NCBI RefSeq assembly: GCF_019879105.1
Contig: NZ_CP082249.1
Coordinates: 3,658,001-3,722,000, forward strand
Source: Natrinema sp. SYSU A 869
GTDB lineage: Archaea > Halobacteriota > Halobacteria > Halobacteriales > Natrialbaceae
Direction: 5' to 3'
DNA: 64,000 nucleotides
A model generated the notes under the pieces. That model searched no databases. It had not been told where the DNA came from and worked only from the letters and a program-made list of their open reading frames with translations. Both the position numbers and the translations under genes were made by a program. Numbering within the stretch: position 1 is the stretch's first letter; the number at the start of each line of letters is the position of its first letter. Positions 29,106-37,818 of this stretch are shown here, in pieces.

Positions 29106-30569
29106 ATGTCACTCTCACAGCGTATCGTCCGCGGAGTCAAAGCCACGTTCGGCGCTGAACTGCTTCGACTCGGCGCACAGGGGGCCATCACCCTGTTACT
29201 CACGCGGGTGTTCCTCTCGCCCGACGAGTACGGCCTCATCTTCCTCGCCATCGCGGTTTTCTCGATCGCGACCCTCTTTGGAACCCTCGGCATTCCGAAA
29301 TCGATGGCGAAGTTCGTCACGGAGTATCGGGAAACGGACGACTCCCAGATCCGTTACATCGTCCGCTCGTCGATCGCGTTCAACGTCGTCACCGTCGGAC
29401 TCGTCTGCGTCCTGTTCTTCTTCTTTCGCGACGCGATCGCGGCCGCGTACGGCGAGCCGCGGTTAGAGCCGCTGCTGGCGCTCGGGATCGTCTTCATCGT
29501 CGTCAAGGTCGCTCACGGCTACCTGCTGATCGCGTTCCAGGGTTTTGGCAAGGTCACTCTGACCGCGGCGACCAGTACGGTCTCGAGCGTCGGCCGACTC
29601 GGCTTCATCGTGCTCTTTCTGGCCGCCGGATTCGGCGCGTACGGTGCGCTGGCCGGCTTCGTCGCCGGCTATCTGGTGTCCGTCGTCGTCGGCGGATACT
29701 TCTTCTATCGGCTCCTCTCGTCGTACCCCGCGTCCGAGTCCGCCGAACCCGGCCTCTCGAAACGGATCGGCAGGTACAGTCTGCCGCTGACGGCCTCGCA
29801 GGGCGCAAACGTACTGTACAAGCGCGTCGACACACTAATGGTCGGGTTCTTCCTGACGCCGGTCGCGGTCGGCTTCTACGAACTCGCCAAACAGATCTCG
29901 ACGTTCGTGATCGCACCCGCCGACTCACTCGGCTTTACCGTCGCGCCGACGTTCGGCGAGCACAAATCGTCCGAGCAACTCGAGCGCGCCGCTCGAGTGT
30001 ACGAACAGTCGCTCGAGTACGTCCTCCTATTGTACCTGCCGGCGGTCGCTGGGATCGTTCTCCTGGCGGAACCCGGAGTTCGGTTCGTCTTCGGTAACGA
30101 GTACACCGGTGCCGCACCCGTCCTGCAGGTGTTCAGCGCCTTCGTCCTGTTCCAGGCGATCGACAAGATCACCAACGATAGCCTCGATTACCTGGGTCGG
30201 GCGACCGAACGCGCGCTCGGGAAGGGTCTCACCGGCGCGCTGAACTTCGGGCTGAACCTCGTGTTGATCCCGGCAATCGGTGTCGTCGGCGCGGCGACAT
30301 CGACGGCGCTCTGTTATGGCCTCATGGTGTGCTACAACGTCTATCTCATCGATCAGGAACTCGAATTGCACTGGCGGCGACTCGCTACATCAATCGTGGC
30401 GGCCGGCGGCGTGACGGTCGCGATGATCGCCGCCGTCGTCGTGTTGCAGCCGTTCGTCACCGGACTCATCACCCTGCTCGCCGTCATCGCCGCCGGCGTC
30501 GCAGTCTGGGCAGTGCTCTCCGTCGCGAGCGGTCTGATCGATATCTACGAGCTCACGGCCCATATCTGA
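29106..30569 (+). CDS. polysaccharide flippase (Wzx/MATE-like)
   Basis: 487 aa with about 12-14 membrane helices. It opens MSLSQRIVRGVKATFGAELL and contains LLLTRVFLSPDEYGLIFLAI, typical of Wzx-type flippases of the polysaccharide biosynthesis/MATE superfamily, plus GFGKVTLTAATSTVSSVGRL. It probably moves a lipid-linked glycan across the membrane for polymer or S-layer/archaellin glycosylation. The start follows the oxidoreductase stop by 36 bases. A T-rich stretch (GATTTTCTG) about 30 bases after the stop may terminate transcription. Confidence 0.92.
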   Translation: MSLSQRIVRGVKATFGAELLRLGAQGAITLLLTRVFLSPDEYGLIFLAIAVFSIATLFGTLGIPKSMAKFVTEYRETDDSQIRYIVRSSIAFNVVTVGLVCVLFFFFRDAIAAAYGEPRLEPLLALGIVFIVVKVAHGYLLIAFQGFGKVTLTAATSTVSSVGRLGFIVLFLAAGFGAYGALAGFVAGYLVSVVVGGYFFYRLLSSYPASESAEPGLSKRIGRYSLPLTASQGANVLYKRVDTLMVGFFLTPVAVGFYELAKQISTFVIAPADSLGFTVAPTFGEHKSSEQLERAARVYEQSLEYVLLLYLPAVAGIVLLAEPGVRFVFGNEYTGAAPVLQVFSAFVLFQAIDKITNDSLDYLGRATERALGKGLTGALNFGLNLVLIPAIGVVGAATSTALCYGLMVCYNVYLIDQELELHWRRLATSIVAAGGVTVAMIAAVVVLQPFVTGLITLLAVIAAGVAVWAVLSVASGLIDIYELTAHI

Positions 30570-31000
30570 GCTGTCTCGCTGGCTCTCGGCGACGGTGATT
30601 CGATTTTCTGCCGCTTTCATGCCCGGTTCGATCGGAGGCGCTCAAGTCGTCCGGCGAGTCGTCACTTGCTGTCCCGTAGCAGCGCCCACTGTCGTATCTC
30701 GAAAGCGATGGATCTGTCTTTGCCCTCAAAGACTGATAGTTATCTGGAGCGAATATACAGACAATTTTGATAGTTCGACTATTGATAGTCGCCTTAAACC
30801 GAGATATGTTTGTTGCCAGTAATTCTTGACTGATCGACAGCCGAGAGTGTCAGTGTATACGGAGGAAACGTCGCTAACTAGCTATTACCACGCCGCAGTA
30901 CCGCGGTTCCAATATAAGACATCCATACTCCAATTCAATATATTAAACAACAAATATCGATGAACGCCTGAATTCTGTTTATTTATACAGATATAAGCGG
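30570..31000. other. AT-rich intergenic region
   Basis: The bases from about 30740 to 31000 are much richer in A+T than the rest of the window and contain CAATATATTAAACAACAAATA and GTTTATTTATACAG. No gene is supported. The low GC fits a strong promoter/upstream region of the surface-protein gene at 31037, or a hint of transfer. Confidence 0.4.
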
Positions 31001-31010
31001 AAAGTTTATG
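31001..31010 (+). promoter_or_regulatory. AAAGTTTATG promoter element
   Basis: This 10-mer occupies positions -36 to -27 from the ATG at 31037. The identical 10-mer is at the identical distance before the paralogous beta-helix gene (34765-34774, minus strand). It is probably the shared TATA/BRE region of leaderless transcripts. Confidence 0.6.
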
Positions 31011-31036
31011 GTGGCATATTATCCTTAACCGAATGC

Positions 31037-33106
31037 ATGGCACGCGACAATTCGGTATTGGATGACGACGATTCTGCGGGTAATATCCCCAAAAACGGGG
31101 ATACGACCGGTAATAACAAATTACTCGACCGTCGCTCGTACCTGAAGCTGACGGGTGCGGCGTCCGTGGTCGGTGGCGGTTTCGCGACCGGCACCGCGGC
31201 CGCCGCAGAGGAGTACGAGGTCATCGAGGCCTCCAACGAGTGGTACAACATCGACGACGGCGAGGTCTTCGAGAACAAGATCATCGACTTTTCAAACGGT
31301 AACTGGTTCGGGCTTTACGCTCGAGAGTCGACGAACTGGACGATCCGGAACGTCGGCTTCGTCGGAACCCACAGCCACGACAAGCACGCGATCGCGGTGG
31401 CCGACGTCGACGGCAACACGTCGACGATCGAAAACGTCTACATGGGTGACGGCTGCGTGCGCCCGAGCAGCTACAGCTCCCACGGTCAGTGTGGGATCTG
31501 GGTCGCTCCGGAGCACAGCGGTCACATCGATATTCGACACTGCAACGTTCAGGACTGGCCCAACAACGGGATTTACGGGTCCGCACCCGGATACAACGGC
31601 AACGGCGGCACGGTCCACATCGATCGCTGCTACGCGGCGAACAACTACGTCTCGAGCTACCGGCTGAGCTCCGACGGCTCGAAATGTACGGACTCCGTCG
31701 CGTACAACGACGGCAACGGCCGCTACAACGGCCGGTGTTTCTGGGGCTGGAACCCCGGACAGATGGAGGTCTCGGGCTGTGACTTCAGTTCCGGCTCGTA
31801 CAACGACGCGATCCACCTCGGTCGGAACGGCGAGACGACGCGGATCAGCGTCAAGGATACACAGTTCGACGGCATCAGCCAGCGCGGTGACATCCGGCTC
31901 AATCGCGGGAGCGGGCTCGGCTCGAACCCCGATCTCTCGATGCCCGAGGGCGTTCCGACCTCCGCAGAGGAGGCCGCGAGCGGCGGTTCGTCCAGTAGCC
32001 CGCCCACCGACGAACCCACGAAAGACGATCCCAACGACTCATCACTGGCGAATACGATCGTTTTCGATGGGAACGGCACGTCGGACGCCACGAGCTACGA
32101 GTTCATCGTCAGCGAGGCGGTCGAAGCGAGCACTGACGAAAACGCGACAATCGACCAGGCGGCCTCGGTCGACGGCACCCGCGCCAGCGGTACCGTCGCC
32201 GACTACCTCGATGCGTTCCGCTTCGACGGCGAAATCGAGCGCCTGTCGGTCGACGGCGACGCGACCGTCCGGGTCAACGGCGTCGAGATCGACCCCGCAA
32301 ACATCGACGACATTCTGGACAATATCGTCGTTATCAATGGGAGCGACGAGGACGCGACCCGCTACGAGTTCACCGTCAGCGGTGAGGCCGAACGGAGCAG
32401 CTACGACGGCGCTTCGATCGACGACGAGGATGCCATTGAGGACGGCACCATCTACGGCGGCGTTGCCGACTGGAAGGACGCGTTCCTGTTCAGCGGTGAG
32501 ATCGAAGAGCTGACCGTCGACGGGCCGGGAACGGTTTCAGTCAACGGTGAGCAGATCGATCCCTCGGACTTCGGCGACGACCTCCCGCACGTCCTCGAGG
32601 TAGAGGGGTCGGGGGACCCGGTCGGATTCGAGATCACGGTCGACGGGACGATCGAACTCGCTTCCGACGAGGAGCCCGAAGACGAAGCGACGACGATCTC
32701 CGGATCGACGGTCCAGAGCTCCGTCACCGACGACAGCATCCGCTTTCGCTTCTCCGGAACGCTGACCGACGTGACGCTGACCAATGGGACGCCAACCATC
32801 ACGGTCGACGGCGAAGAGATCGACCTCGAGGAGTATGGCGATCCCGAACTGCTGCCCCACGCGATCGTCTTCGACGGTACCGAAGCGTCCAAGCCGAGCA
32901 CGTATTCGTTCCGCATCGACGGAAAGGTCATTCAGGCCGAGTACCGCGACGCGTCGGTCGATGAGAACGACATCGTCGAGGAGACGACGGTCCGCGGTGG
33001 CGTCGGCAACTGGCTCGACGCCTACTGGTTCGACGGCGATATCGAGGACTTCACGATCCTCGGTGACGCGACGGTCGACGTTCAATACAACGCGCGCGAA
33101 CAATAG
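31037..33106 (+). CDS. Tat-exported right-handed beta-helix protein with four C-terminal repeats
   Basis: 689 aa. A twin-arginine signal (DRRSYLKLTGAASVVGGG, residues 31-48) precedes a beta-helix domain of about 250 residues (TNWTIRNVGFVG, TSTIENVYMGDG, GHIDIRHCNVQDW). A Ser/Pro/Asp linker (about 309-336) leads to four tandem modules of about 80-90 residues (337-426, 427-515, 516-606, 607-685). Each has a hydrophobic opening like IVFDG, a core YEF/YSF strand, a motif like VADYLDAFRFDGEIE and VNGVEIDP. The first half is homologous to the protein encoded at 33788-34738, which stops at the linker. The family includes polysaccharide lyases and epimerases, so processing of exported polysaccharide is a guess. 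No catalytic site identified. Confidence 0.88.
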   Translation: MARDNSVLDDDDSAGNIPKNGDTTGNNKLLDRRSYLKLTGAASVVGGGFATGTAAAAEEYEVIEASNEWYNIDDGEVFENKIIDFSNGNWFGLYARESTNWTIRNVGFVGTHSHDKHAIAVADVDGNTSTIENVYMGDGCVRPSSYSSHGQCGIWVAPEHSGHIDIRHCNVQDWPNNGIYGSAPGYNGNGGTVHIDRCYAANNYVSSYRLSSDGSKCTDSVAYNDGNGRYNGRCFWGWNPGQMEVSGCDFSSGSYNDAIHLGRNGETTRISVKDTQFDGISQRGDIRLNRGSGLGSNPDLSMPEGVPTSAEEAASGGSSSSPPTDEPTKDDPNDSSLANTIVFDGNGTSDATSYEFIVSEAVEASTDENATIDQAASVDGTRASGTVADYLDAFRFDGEIERLSVDGDATVRVNGVEIDPANIDDILDNIVVINGSDEDATRYEFTVSGEAERSSYDGASIDDEDAIEDGTIYGGVADWKDAFLFSGEIEELTVDGPGTVSVNGEQIDPSDFGDDLPHVLEVEGSGDPVGFEITVDGTIELASDEEPEDEATTISGSTVQSSVTDDSIRFRFSGTLTDVTLTNGTPTITVDGEEIDLEEYGDPELLPHAIVFDGTEASKPSTYSFRIDGKVIQAEYRDASVDENDIVEETTVRGGVGNWLDAYWFDGDIEDFTILGDATVDVQYNAREQ
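32045..33091 (+). repeat. four tandem protein modules of about 85 aa
   Basis: DNA encoding residues 337-685 of the beta-helix protein. The modules align on IVFDGNG / VVINGSD / LEVEGSG / IVFDGTE, on FRFDGEIERLSVDGDATVRV and its equivalents, and on the VNGVEIDP / VNGEQIDP / VDGEEIDL block. They are diverged at the DNA level, so this is an old duplication. Confidence 0.8.
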
Positions 33107-33787
33107 ACAACGTCGTAACTGACGCGGCATCGATACGTTGCGATGCGGTATCAGTGATCGGCCCGACTCGCGCTCGTTTTACTCGTTCTCATTCGATTTA
33201 CAGCACTCGAGAGCCGTTCAATCACGGTTCCCCGGCGTCTCGGAAGCGTCTCGAGCGCTCGAGAGATCCGCAGACGGAACCGCTGTTCACGCGAACTACG
33301 CACTCGCCGTCGAGATCCGGGTAATTCAGCGAGTAATACGGTATTACCGCTTCGCTGCTACTCTGCGATACTGTTTGTCATCAGCTCGTGTGGTTCACTT
33401 CCCGGGTCTGGCGGCCATCGATTGCAGCCGGTCGATCAAGCTGGGATCGAACGACGACTGGCGTTCTCGAGCATGGCCACGGATTGCCGGCCGCTCGCTG
33501 GGCCAATAGCGTCGAACGGAACCGTCGCACGTTCGCAGTCGATACCGGTGGCCGGTCGAGGAGAGAAACGATACAGTTGTCGGTGCTCCTGTTTCGGAAC
33601 GAGTTGCGAAAAACGAGACGTGAAAAACGGTCGCGTATAGTGGCTGCCGCGTATCGAGGCCATACGCGAAAATTGCGTCAACGGGACCGCAACGATGTGT
33701 GCGTGGTGGGGTGGGGAGGGCTGCGTCAGCGGGGGAGGGATGCGTTCGCGTCAACGGGTCGGGGTTCCTCGAGAGCGGGTCGCGTCG
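33107..33787. other. intergenic between convergent beta-helix genes, with a palindrome
   Basis: About 680 bases, no supported gene. At 33333-33347 the sequence GTAATACGGTATTAC is a perfect inverted repeat of 7-base arms around one base. A possible T-rich terminator (CGTTTTACTC) lies about 70 bases after the stop of the 31037 gene. Confidence 0.45.
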
Positions 33788-34738
33788 TCAGTTCTGCGAA
33801 CCGGATGCTGCTTCTTCGGGACTCGTCGGGACGCCCTGCGGGATGAACGCCTTGGGGTCGGTGCCGACGCTGTCGCCGAGCTGGACGGTCGAACCGGCGT
33901 GTTTCGCGACGCCGGCTTGTTCGTCGTAATCGGAGTCCGTGACGTTGATCTCAGTCGGACTTCCGTTCGCGCCGGCGTCGATGGCGGTGTTCTGCCCGTT
34001 CATCTCGATCTGGCAGCCCTCGACCTCGATCGTCCCTGGGGCCCAGCCCCAGATACCGCGGCCGACGTAGCCGTGACTGCTGTCGACGTAGACGCTCGAG
34101 TTCGTGACCTTGCTCCCTTCGGTGGCCAGTCGGAAGTGCGAGACGTAACAGTTCGCGGCGAAGGTGCTGTCGATGTGGATCGTCCCGCCGCCCTTGTTCC
34201 CGGGGGCAGAGCCGTAGATCGCGTTGTCCGCGAAGTTCTGGATGTTGACGTTCTCGAAGTCGATGTGACCGTTGTGGTCCGGAGCGACCCAGAAGGCCGT
34301 CTGCCCGTGGCCGTTCGGATTGCCGTTACCGGCGCTCGAGCCGTCACCGAGGTAGACGTTCTCGATGGTGCTAGTGCCGTTGCCCGTATCGGAGATACCG
34401 AACGTAGCGGACCCGGTGCCGGAGGTGTTCTCGCCCTTGAAGCCGATGTTTCGGATCGTCCAGTCACTGCTGTGGGCGGTGATGATGATGTCCTGGCCGG
34501 TCGTCATGTCGATGAGCTTGTTCTCCCACGTCTCACCGGCATCGATGGTGATCGTCTGTCCTTCTGCTTCAATGACCTCGTAGTCGTCCTGGGCGGCTGC
34601 CGTGCCAGCTCCACCGATCGCAGTCGCCGCAGTCGCCACGGCGGCGAGCGAGCGAACGTAGTTACGGCGGGTTAAGTCGCTATTACGGCCTGCAGTCGGA
34701 GTAGATTCCGTCTCGGACGTACGGGGATTCTGCGCCAT
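33788..34738 (-). CDS. Tat-exported right-handed beta-helix protein, short paralog
   Basis: 316 aa from MAQNPRTSETEST; a Met five codons upstream is less likely because the promoter element fits this one. The twin arginine is in LTRRNYVRSLAAVATAATA, with predicted cleavage after GTAAAQ. The beta-helix shares with the 31037 protein DWTIRNIGFKG, TSTIENVYLGDG, FWVAPDHNGHIDFENVNIQ, AIYGSAPG and the end QGVPTSPEEAASG. It ends exactly where the other protein continues into four repeats. It is convergent with that gene across 680 bases. Probably a secreted polysaccharide-binding or -processing protein; no catalytic residues assigned. Confidence 0.87.
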   Translation of the reverse strand: MAQNPRTSETESTPTAGRNSDLTRRNYVRSLAAVATAATAIGGAGTAAAQDDYEVIEAEGQTITIDAGETWENKLIDMTTGQDIIITAHSSDWTIRNIGFKGENTSGTGSATFGISDTGNGTSTIENVYLGDGSSAGNGNPNGHGQTAFWVAPDHNGHIDFENVNIQNFADNAIYGSAPGNKGGGTIHIDSTFAANCYVSHFRLATEGSKVTNSSVYVDSSHGYVGRGIWGWAPGTIEVEGCQIEMNGQNTAIDAGANGSPTEINVTDSDYDEQAGVAKHAGSTVQLGDSVGTDPKAFIPQGVPTSPEEAASGSQN

Positions 34739-34764
34739 ACATGTCCGTAACATCGCTTTACACT

Positions 34765-34774
34765 CATAAACTTT
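34765..34774 (-). promoter_or_regulatory. AAAGTTTATG promoter element, second copy
   Basis: Minus strand AAAGTTTATG at -36 to -27 from the ATG at 34738, the same sequence and spacing as before the paralog at 31037. An AT-rich stretch (AGAAATATATTCTGTAAATT) follows upstream. Confidence 0.6.
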
Positions 34775-35310
34775 TTCTTGGAGCTATGGCTTAAATTTAC
34801 AGAATATATTTCTAACACTGTTGATTAGGTCACAATCTACCGGTATTCATTCACGAATATACGAACGAATTGATGACAGTTGCCGTGGTCGTAACCAGCT
34901 CTTTTCCGAGGAAACGAGAGCATATCGTGCAGCAAACCGATCTCGACCCTAAATCCGGCAGTGACACTCGGACCAGCCGTCCGTATCGACGACACTGTTT
35001 CGAGCGGGCAGTATTGTCTTTCTCGAGTCGTAATACTCTATTACCGGCCGTTTCGAGCCGTTTCGGGGCTCCGGCAGCGAGGGAAGGAGAGGATCACAAC
35101 AGGAGCGCAGGGTCTCGAGCGAGGGACGTCGATGGACGTCTCGGGCAAACGATGCAAACCTTGGGAGTGCGAACGAGCTCGCGGACGCGAGTGCGCATAG
35201 AAATATGAGCCCTCGACTCGAACCGTGGGCGGTCCCCAGCGAGTAGAGTCAGTTTGGCCAGCGCTGGGAAAGCGGACCGTCGAACGGGACTGATACGAAT
35301 TTCGAGCGCA
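34775..35310. other. intergenic, no supported gene
   Basis: AT-rich upstream region of the beta-helix gene (34775-34870), then ordinary GC-rich DNA up to the mobile element. No conserved protein or RNA recognised. Confidence 0.4.
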
Positions 35311-35312
35311 TA

Positions 35313-35657
35313 CCTGCGTCTTCAGGCGCAGGTCGAGCGGTAGGCGCAGCGTGTCACCCGCAGCCGGTGATCGGGACGGATTTCCATCGTAATCGTTTTA
35401 GTGTGATAGCACGTAACATAGGGTGCTACGAATACCGTGAGAGGCCGTTCCCGAACAGACAAGGGATGGTGAGGAGCGCGGTCTGTTCCTCACACGGCGA
35501 TGACATGGTATTCGATGGGGCCTATTTGACCGGGCCACAGCCCTATACAGGGGAGGAAACGAGAGTTCCCCTTGAGTGCGGGTTGGAACCTCGAACGTCG
35601 CACTCGGCGGAAATCCGATGGTCGGATTCCACGTCCTTCAGGGCGTGGAGGAGGTCA
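35313..35657 (+). mobile_element. mini IS200/IS605-like element without transposase (PATE-like)
   Basis: Two near-identical hairpins bound about 340 bases. Left: CCTGCGTC-TTCA-GGCGCAGG (35313-35332). Right: CCACGTCC-TTCA-GGGCGTGG (35629-35648). Each has an 8-bp stem with a T-G wobble at the same position and the same TTCA loop. The right one is followed by AGGAGGTCAAG, which I recognise as a typical IS200/IS605/IS1341 right end. No tnpA or tnpB reading frame survives, so this is a non-autonomous derivative. The right end abuts the stop codon (35660-35662) of the neighbouring membrane-protein gene. The exact cleavage sites are not determined. Confidence 0.65.
35440..35657 (+). ncRNA. omega-RNA-like structured region
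   Basis: Upstream of the right-end hairpin the + strand is dense in complementary arms: GGGGAGGAAACGAGAGTTCCCC, GAGTGCG...CGCACTC, and GGAAATCCGA...TCGGATTCC. In TnpB-type elements the guide (omega) RNA ends at the right-end hairpin and its guide is the flanking DNA. Here that would be the 3' end of the gene at 35660. The structure is seen; expression and function are inferred. Confidence 0.4.
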
Positions 35658-35659
35658 AG

Positions 35660-37453
35660 CTACGGCTCGCTACTGATAGCGTACATCTTGAACTCGTCGT
35701 TCGAGACGACCTTGTTCGCGCCCGGTTCGGTGTCGAGCCCCTCGAGTGCGGCGTTGCGGTAGTTGAGTTCTTGATAGATGTCGATCTCTTTCGTCCTGTC
35801 CCACTCCGTGACGACGAAGTAGTACTCGTCGGTCGGATAGGCCCCGCTGTAGTTGCCTGACGAGAAGACGCTCGCGTTGACGGTTCCGGTGGACGCCGAC
35901 GCGCCACCGATGGTATCGCCGCCGCCGGAGATACCGTTGATCGCGTGATCGTACCGGTAGGGATCATAACCCATGCCCGCGTAGGGAACGTCCTCGGCCC
36001 CGTGATCTAAGCCGTTCTCGTAGCCGCTCATCATTTCGGGGGTCACGTGCTGGCCCGGGTTGTAGATCAGCGGTGACGCGAACACCGTTATCAGACCGAG
36101 CACCAGACAGCAGCCGAGTATCAGGGCCGTGACCGCGTTCGCTCCCGGTCTCGTGAGCAGTCTCGAGAGGCCGCCCGTGAACTGTGCCAGCGCGATTCCG
36201 GCAAGGATCGTGATGAGAACGTAGATGAAGCCGATCTGTCGGAACGCCATCGTCGGGGTCCCGACGAAGTAGACCGCGAACAGGCCACCGAGCGGGATGA
36301 ATCCGAATCCGACGTAGTTGACGAAGGATCTGCTCTCGGCGTCGAGACTCGTCCGCCCGAGCCAGACGGCCAAGATGAGCAAGCCGACGAGGAGCCCGAT
36401 GATCGCCGCGTCGAGAAACATCTTCACGAAGAGTTCGGCGAGGCTCCCGCCGATATCGGTCAGCGACGATCCTCGCTGATCGACCTCGGTCCCGGCACCG
36501 ATGTCCTGGGCGAGCAGCCCGGAGATGAGTCCGGACGCAGCGCTTCTGAACCGTTCGTTGCCGAGCGCCCAGAGTCCGAACATCCCACCGAGGACGAGCG
36601 TGTGCGCGTACGTCGTCGGATGCTCGAGCATCGGGTGCTCGTCGAATCGTCGGCGGGCGAGGAACTGGACGCCGCTGATCGCGCCGACGAAGACGATGAT
36701 ATTGAACATCTGCTGAGGATGGACCAACAGGAGTGCGAGACTGGTGAGATAGATGAGCGCGCTGAACGGCGATAGCCCGAGCGGGAGCCGTTCGACCGTC
36801 GACCGCCGTCGGAGATAGGCGACGATAGCGAAGACCACGGGTGGAACGAGAAAGAGTGCGTTCGAGTTGGTGTGGACGCCCATGAACGTCGCGATGTTGT
36901 TGACCGGCAATATCATCCAAGAGACGATGGCGGCGAGCCCGACCGCCAGTCCGCTGCCGGCCATATCGCGGACGGCGAGCGGGACGAAGATAACGAACGG
37001 AACGAAGAGAACGACCATACCGATCAGGAGCCCGCGTTCGATCGGGATGCCACCGACGAAGTGAAACACTGTTGCGATGGCGTGTAATCCGGGATAGAAC
37101 AGTTCGTGGGGCGCGGTTCCCCCGGAGACGATATCTCGCGTCCAGCCCAGGTGTGTCATCGCGTCGCCCATCCCGGCGAAGCGATAGTTCCGGATCACGG
37201 GGAGGCTCACGATGGCCGTCACCGTCGTCCCGCCGAGTGCAATCCCGTACCCCTGTTGGCGACCGCGACAGGACAGGGTCGTCCCGACTGCGACGGCGAG
37301 CGCGAGTGCGAACACGGCCCAGGTGATCGTCGGCGATCCCACGTAGACTGAGGACTCGTAGGCGGCCGCCGGGTTCGCTCTCGCGACCAGAATTCCGATC
37401 GCGACTGCGAGAAATCCGGCCGCGACCGTCACGTTGAGCGTCGACCGTCTCAT
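35660..37453 (-). CDS. large polytopic membrane protein of the glycan cluster (GT-C/polymerase-like)
   Basis: 597 aa with about 13-14 membrane helices, then a soluble C-terminal domain (about 460-597, SGYENGLDHGAEDVPYAGMG, GNYSGAYPTDEYYFVVTEWD). The first large loop has GMGDAMTHLGWTRDIVSGG and ELFYPGLHAIATVFHFVGG, an acidic-loop arrangement like GT-C glycosyltransferases or oligosaccharide polymerases. I cannot name the family. The location in a polysaccharide locus supports a role in polymerisation, transfer or export. Its ATG overlaps the stop of a 14-codon leader ORF (37450-37494). The mini IS200/IS605 element touches its stop codon, so the C-terminus may have been altered. Confidence 0.8.
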   Translation of the reverse strand: MRRSTLNVTVAAGFLAVAIGILVARANPAAAYESSVYVGSPTITWAVFALALAVAVGTTLSCRGRQQGYGIALGGTTVTAIVSLPVIRNYRFAGMGDAMTHLGWTRDIVSGGTAPHELFYPGLHAIATVFHFVGGIPIERGLLIGMVVLFVPFVIFVPLAVRDMAGSGLAVGLAAIVSWMILPVNNIATFMGVHTNSNALFLVPPVVFAIVAYLRRRSTVERLPLGLSPFSALIYLTSLALLLVHPQQMFNIIVFVGAISGVQFLARRRFDEHPMLEHPTTYAHTLVLGGMFGLWALGNERFRSAASGLISGLLAQDIGAGTEVDQRGSSLTDIGGSLAELFVKMFLDAAIIGLLVGLLILAVWLGRTSLDAESRSFVNYVGFGFIPLGGLFAVYFVGTPTMAFRQIGFIYVLITILAGIALAQFTGGLSRLLTRPGANAVTALILGCCLVLGLITVFASPLIYNPGQHVTPEMMSGYENGLDHGAEDVPYAGMGYDPYRYDHAINGISGGGDTIGGASASTGTVNASVFSSGNYSGAYPTDEYYFVVTEWDRTKEIDIYQELNYRNAALEGLDTEPGANKVVSNDEFKMYAISSEP

Positions 37454-37494
37454 ATCATCTCACCGCGTTCGTCCGGGCCAGTCTCGATACGCAT
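37450..37494 (-). CDS. putative 14-aa leader ORF
   Basis: MRIETGPDERGEMI, ending in a TGA that overlaps the ATG of the membrane-protein gene (ATGA). Its ATG lies 31 bases after the ATAACAAAG-type motif, the spacing of leaderless starts elsewhere in the window. Whether it is translated is inferred. Confidence 0.35.
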   Translation of the reverse strand: MRIETGPDERGEMI

Positions 37495-37523
37495 GTCTTG
37501 CCCAAGTCGTCGGCGCTGGCGTG

Positions 37524-37532
37524 GTTTGTTAT
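37524..37532 (-). promoter_or_regulatory. ATAACAAAC, variant of the ATAACAAAG motif, site 2
   Basis: Minus strand TATAACAAACC, one base different from the consensus. It precedes the 14-aa leader ORF and the large membrane-protein gene. Confidence 0.5.
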
Positions 37533-37818
37533 ACAGCTCCTACCCTCGAAACTAGGTGTGAGCGTCGGTCACACGATTACGGGCTCCGATACCGTCCCAA
37601 TTGTCGTCCCCGCCGACCGCACACCTCGAGCGAGCGATCCACTCTCCGATCGCGGGTGAGCGGGACCGACTGCGGTCCCCGCAGTCGAAGTATGCTGCCC
37701 CTATCGGTCCCGGACAGTCAGCTATGGATTGCTTTCTCGAGTGCTGATTGATCAACGGTTCTGGTGGTTTTTGTAGCCCGTCGTGGTCCGCTCACTCGAG
37801 AGCGACACGTCCTTCATC

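Noticed and set aside
31037-33091. Origin or CRISPR-like reading of the repeats
   Set aside because: The repetition is at protein level with diverged DNA and no spacer pattern.
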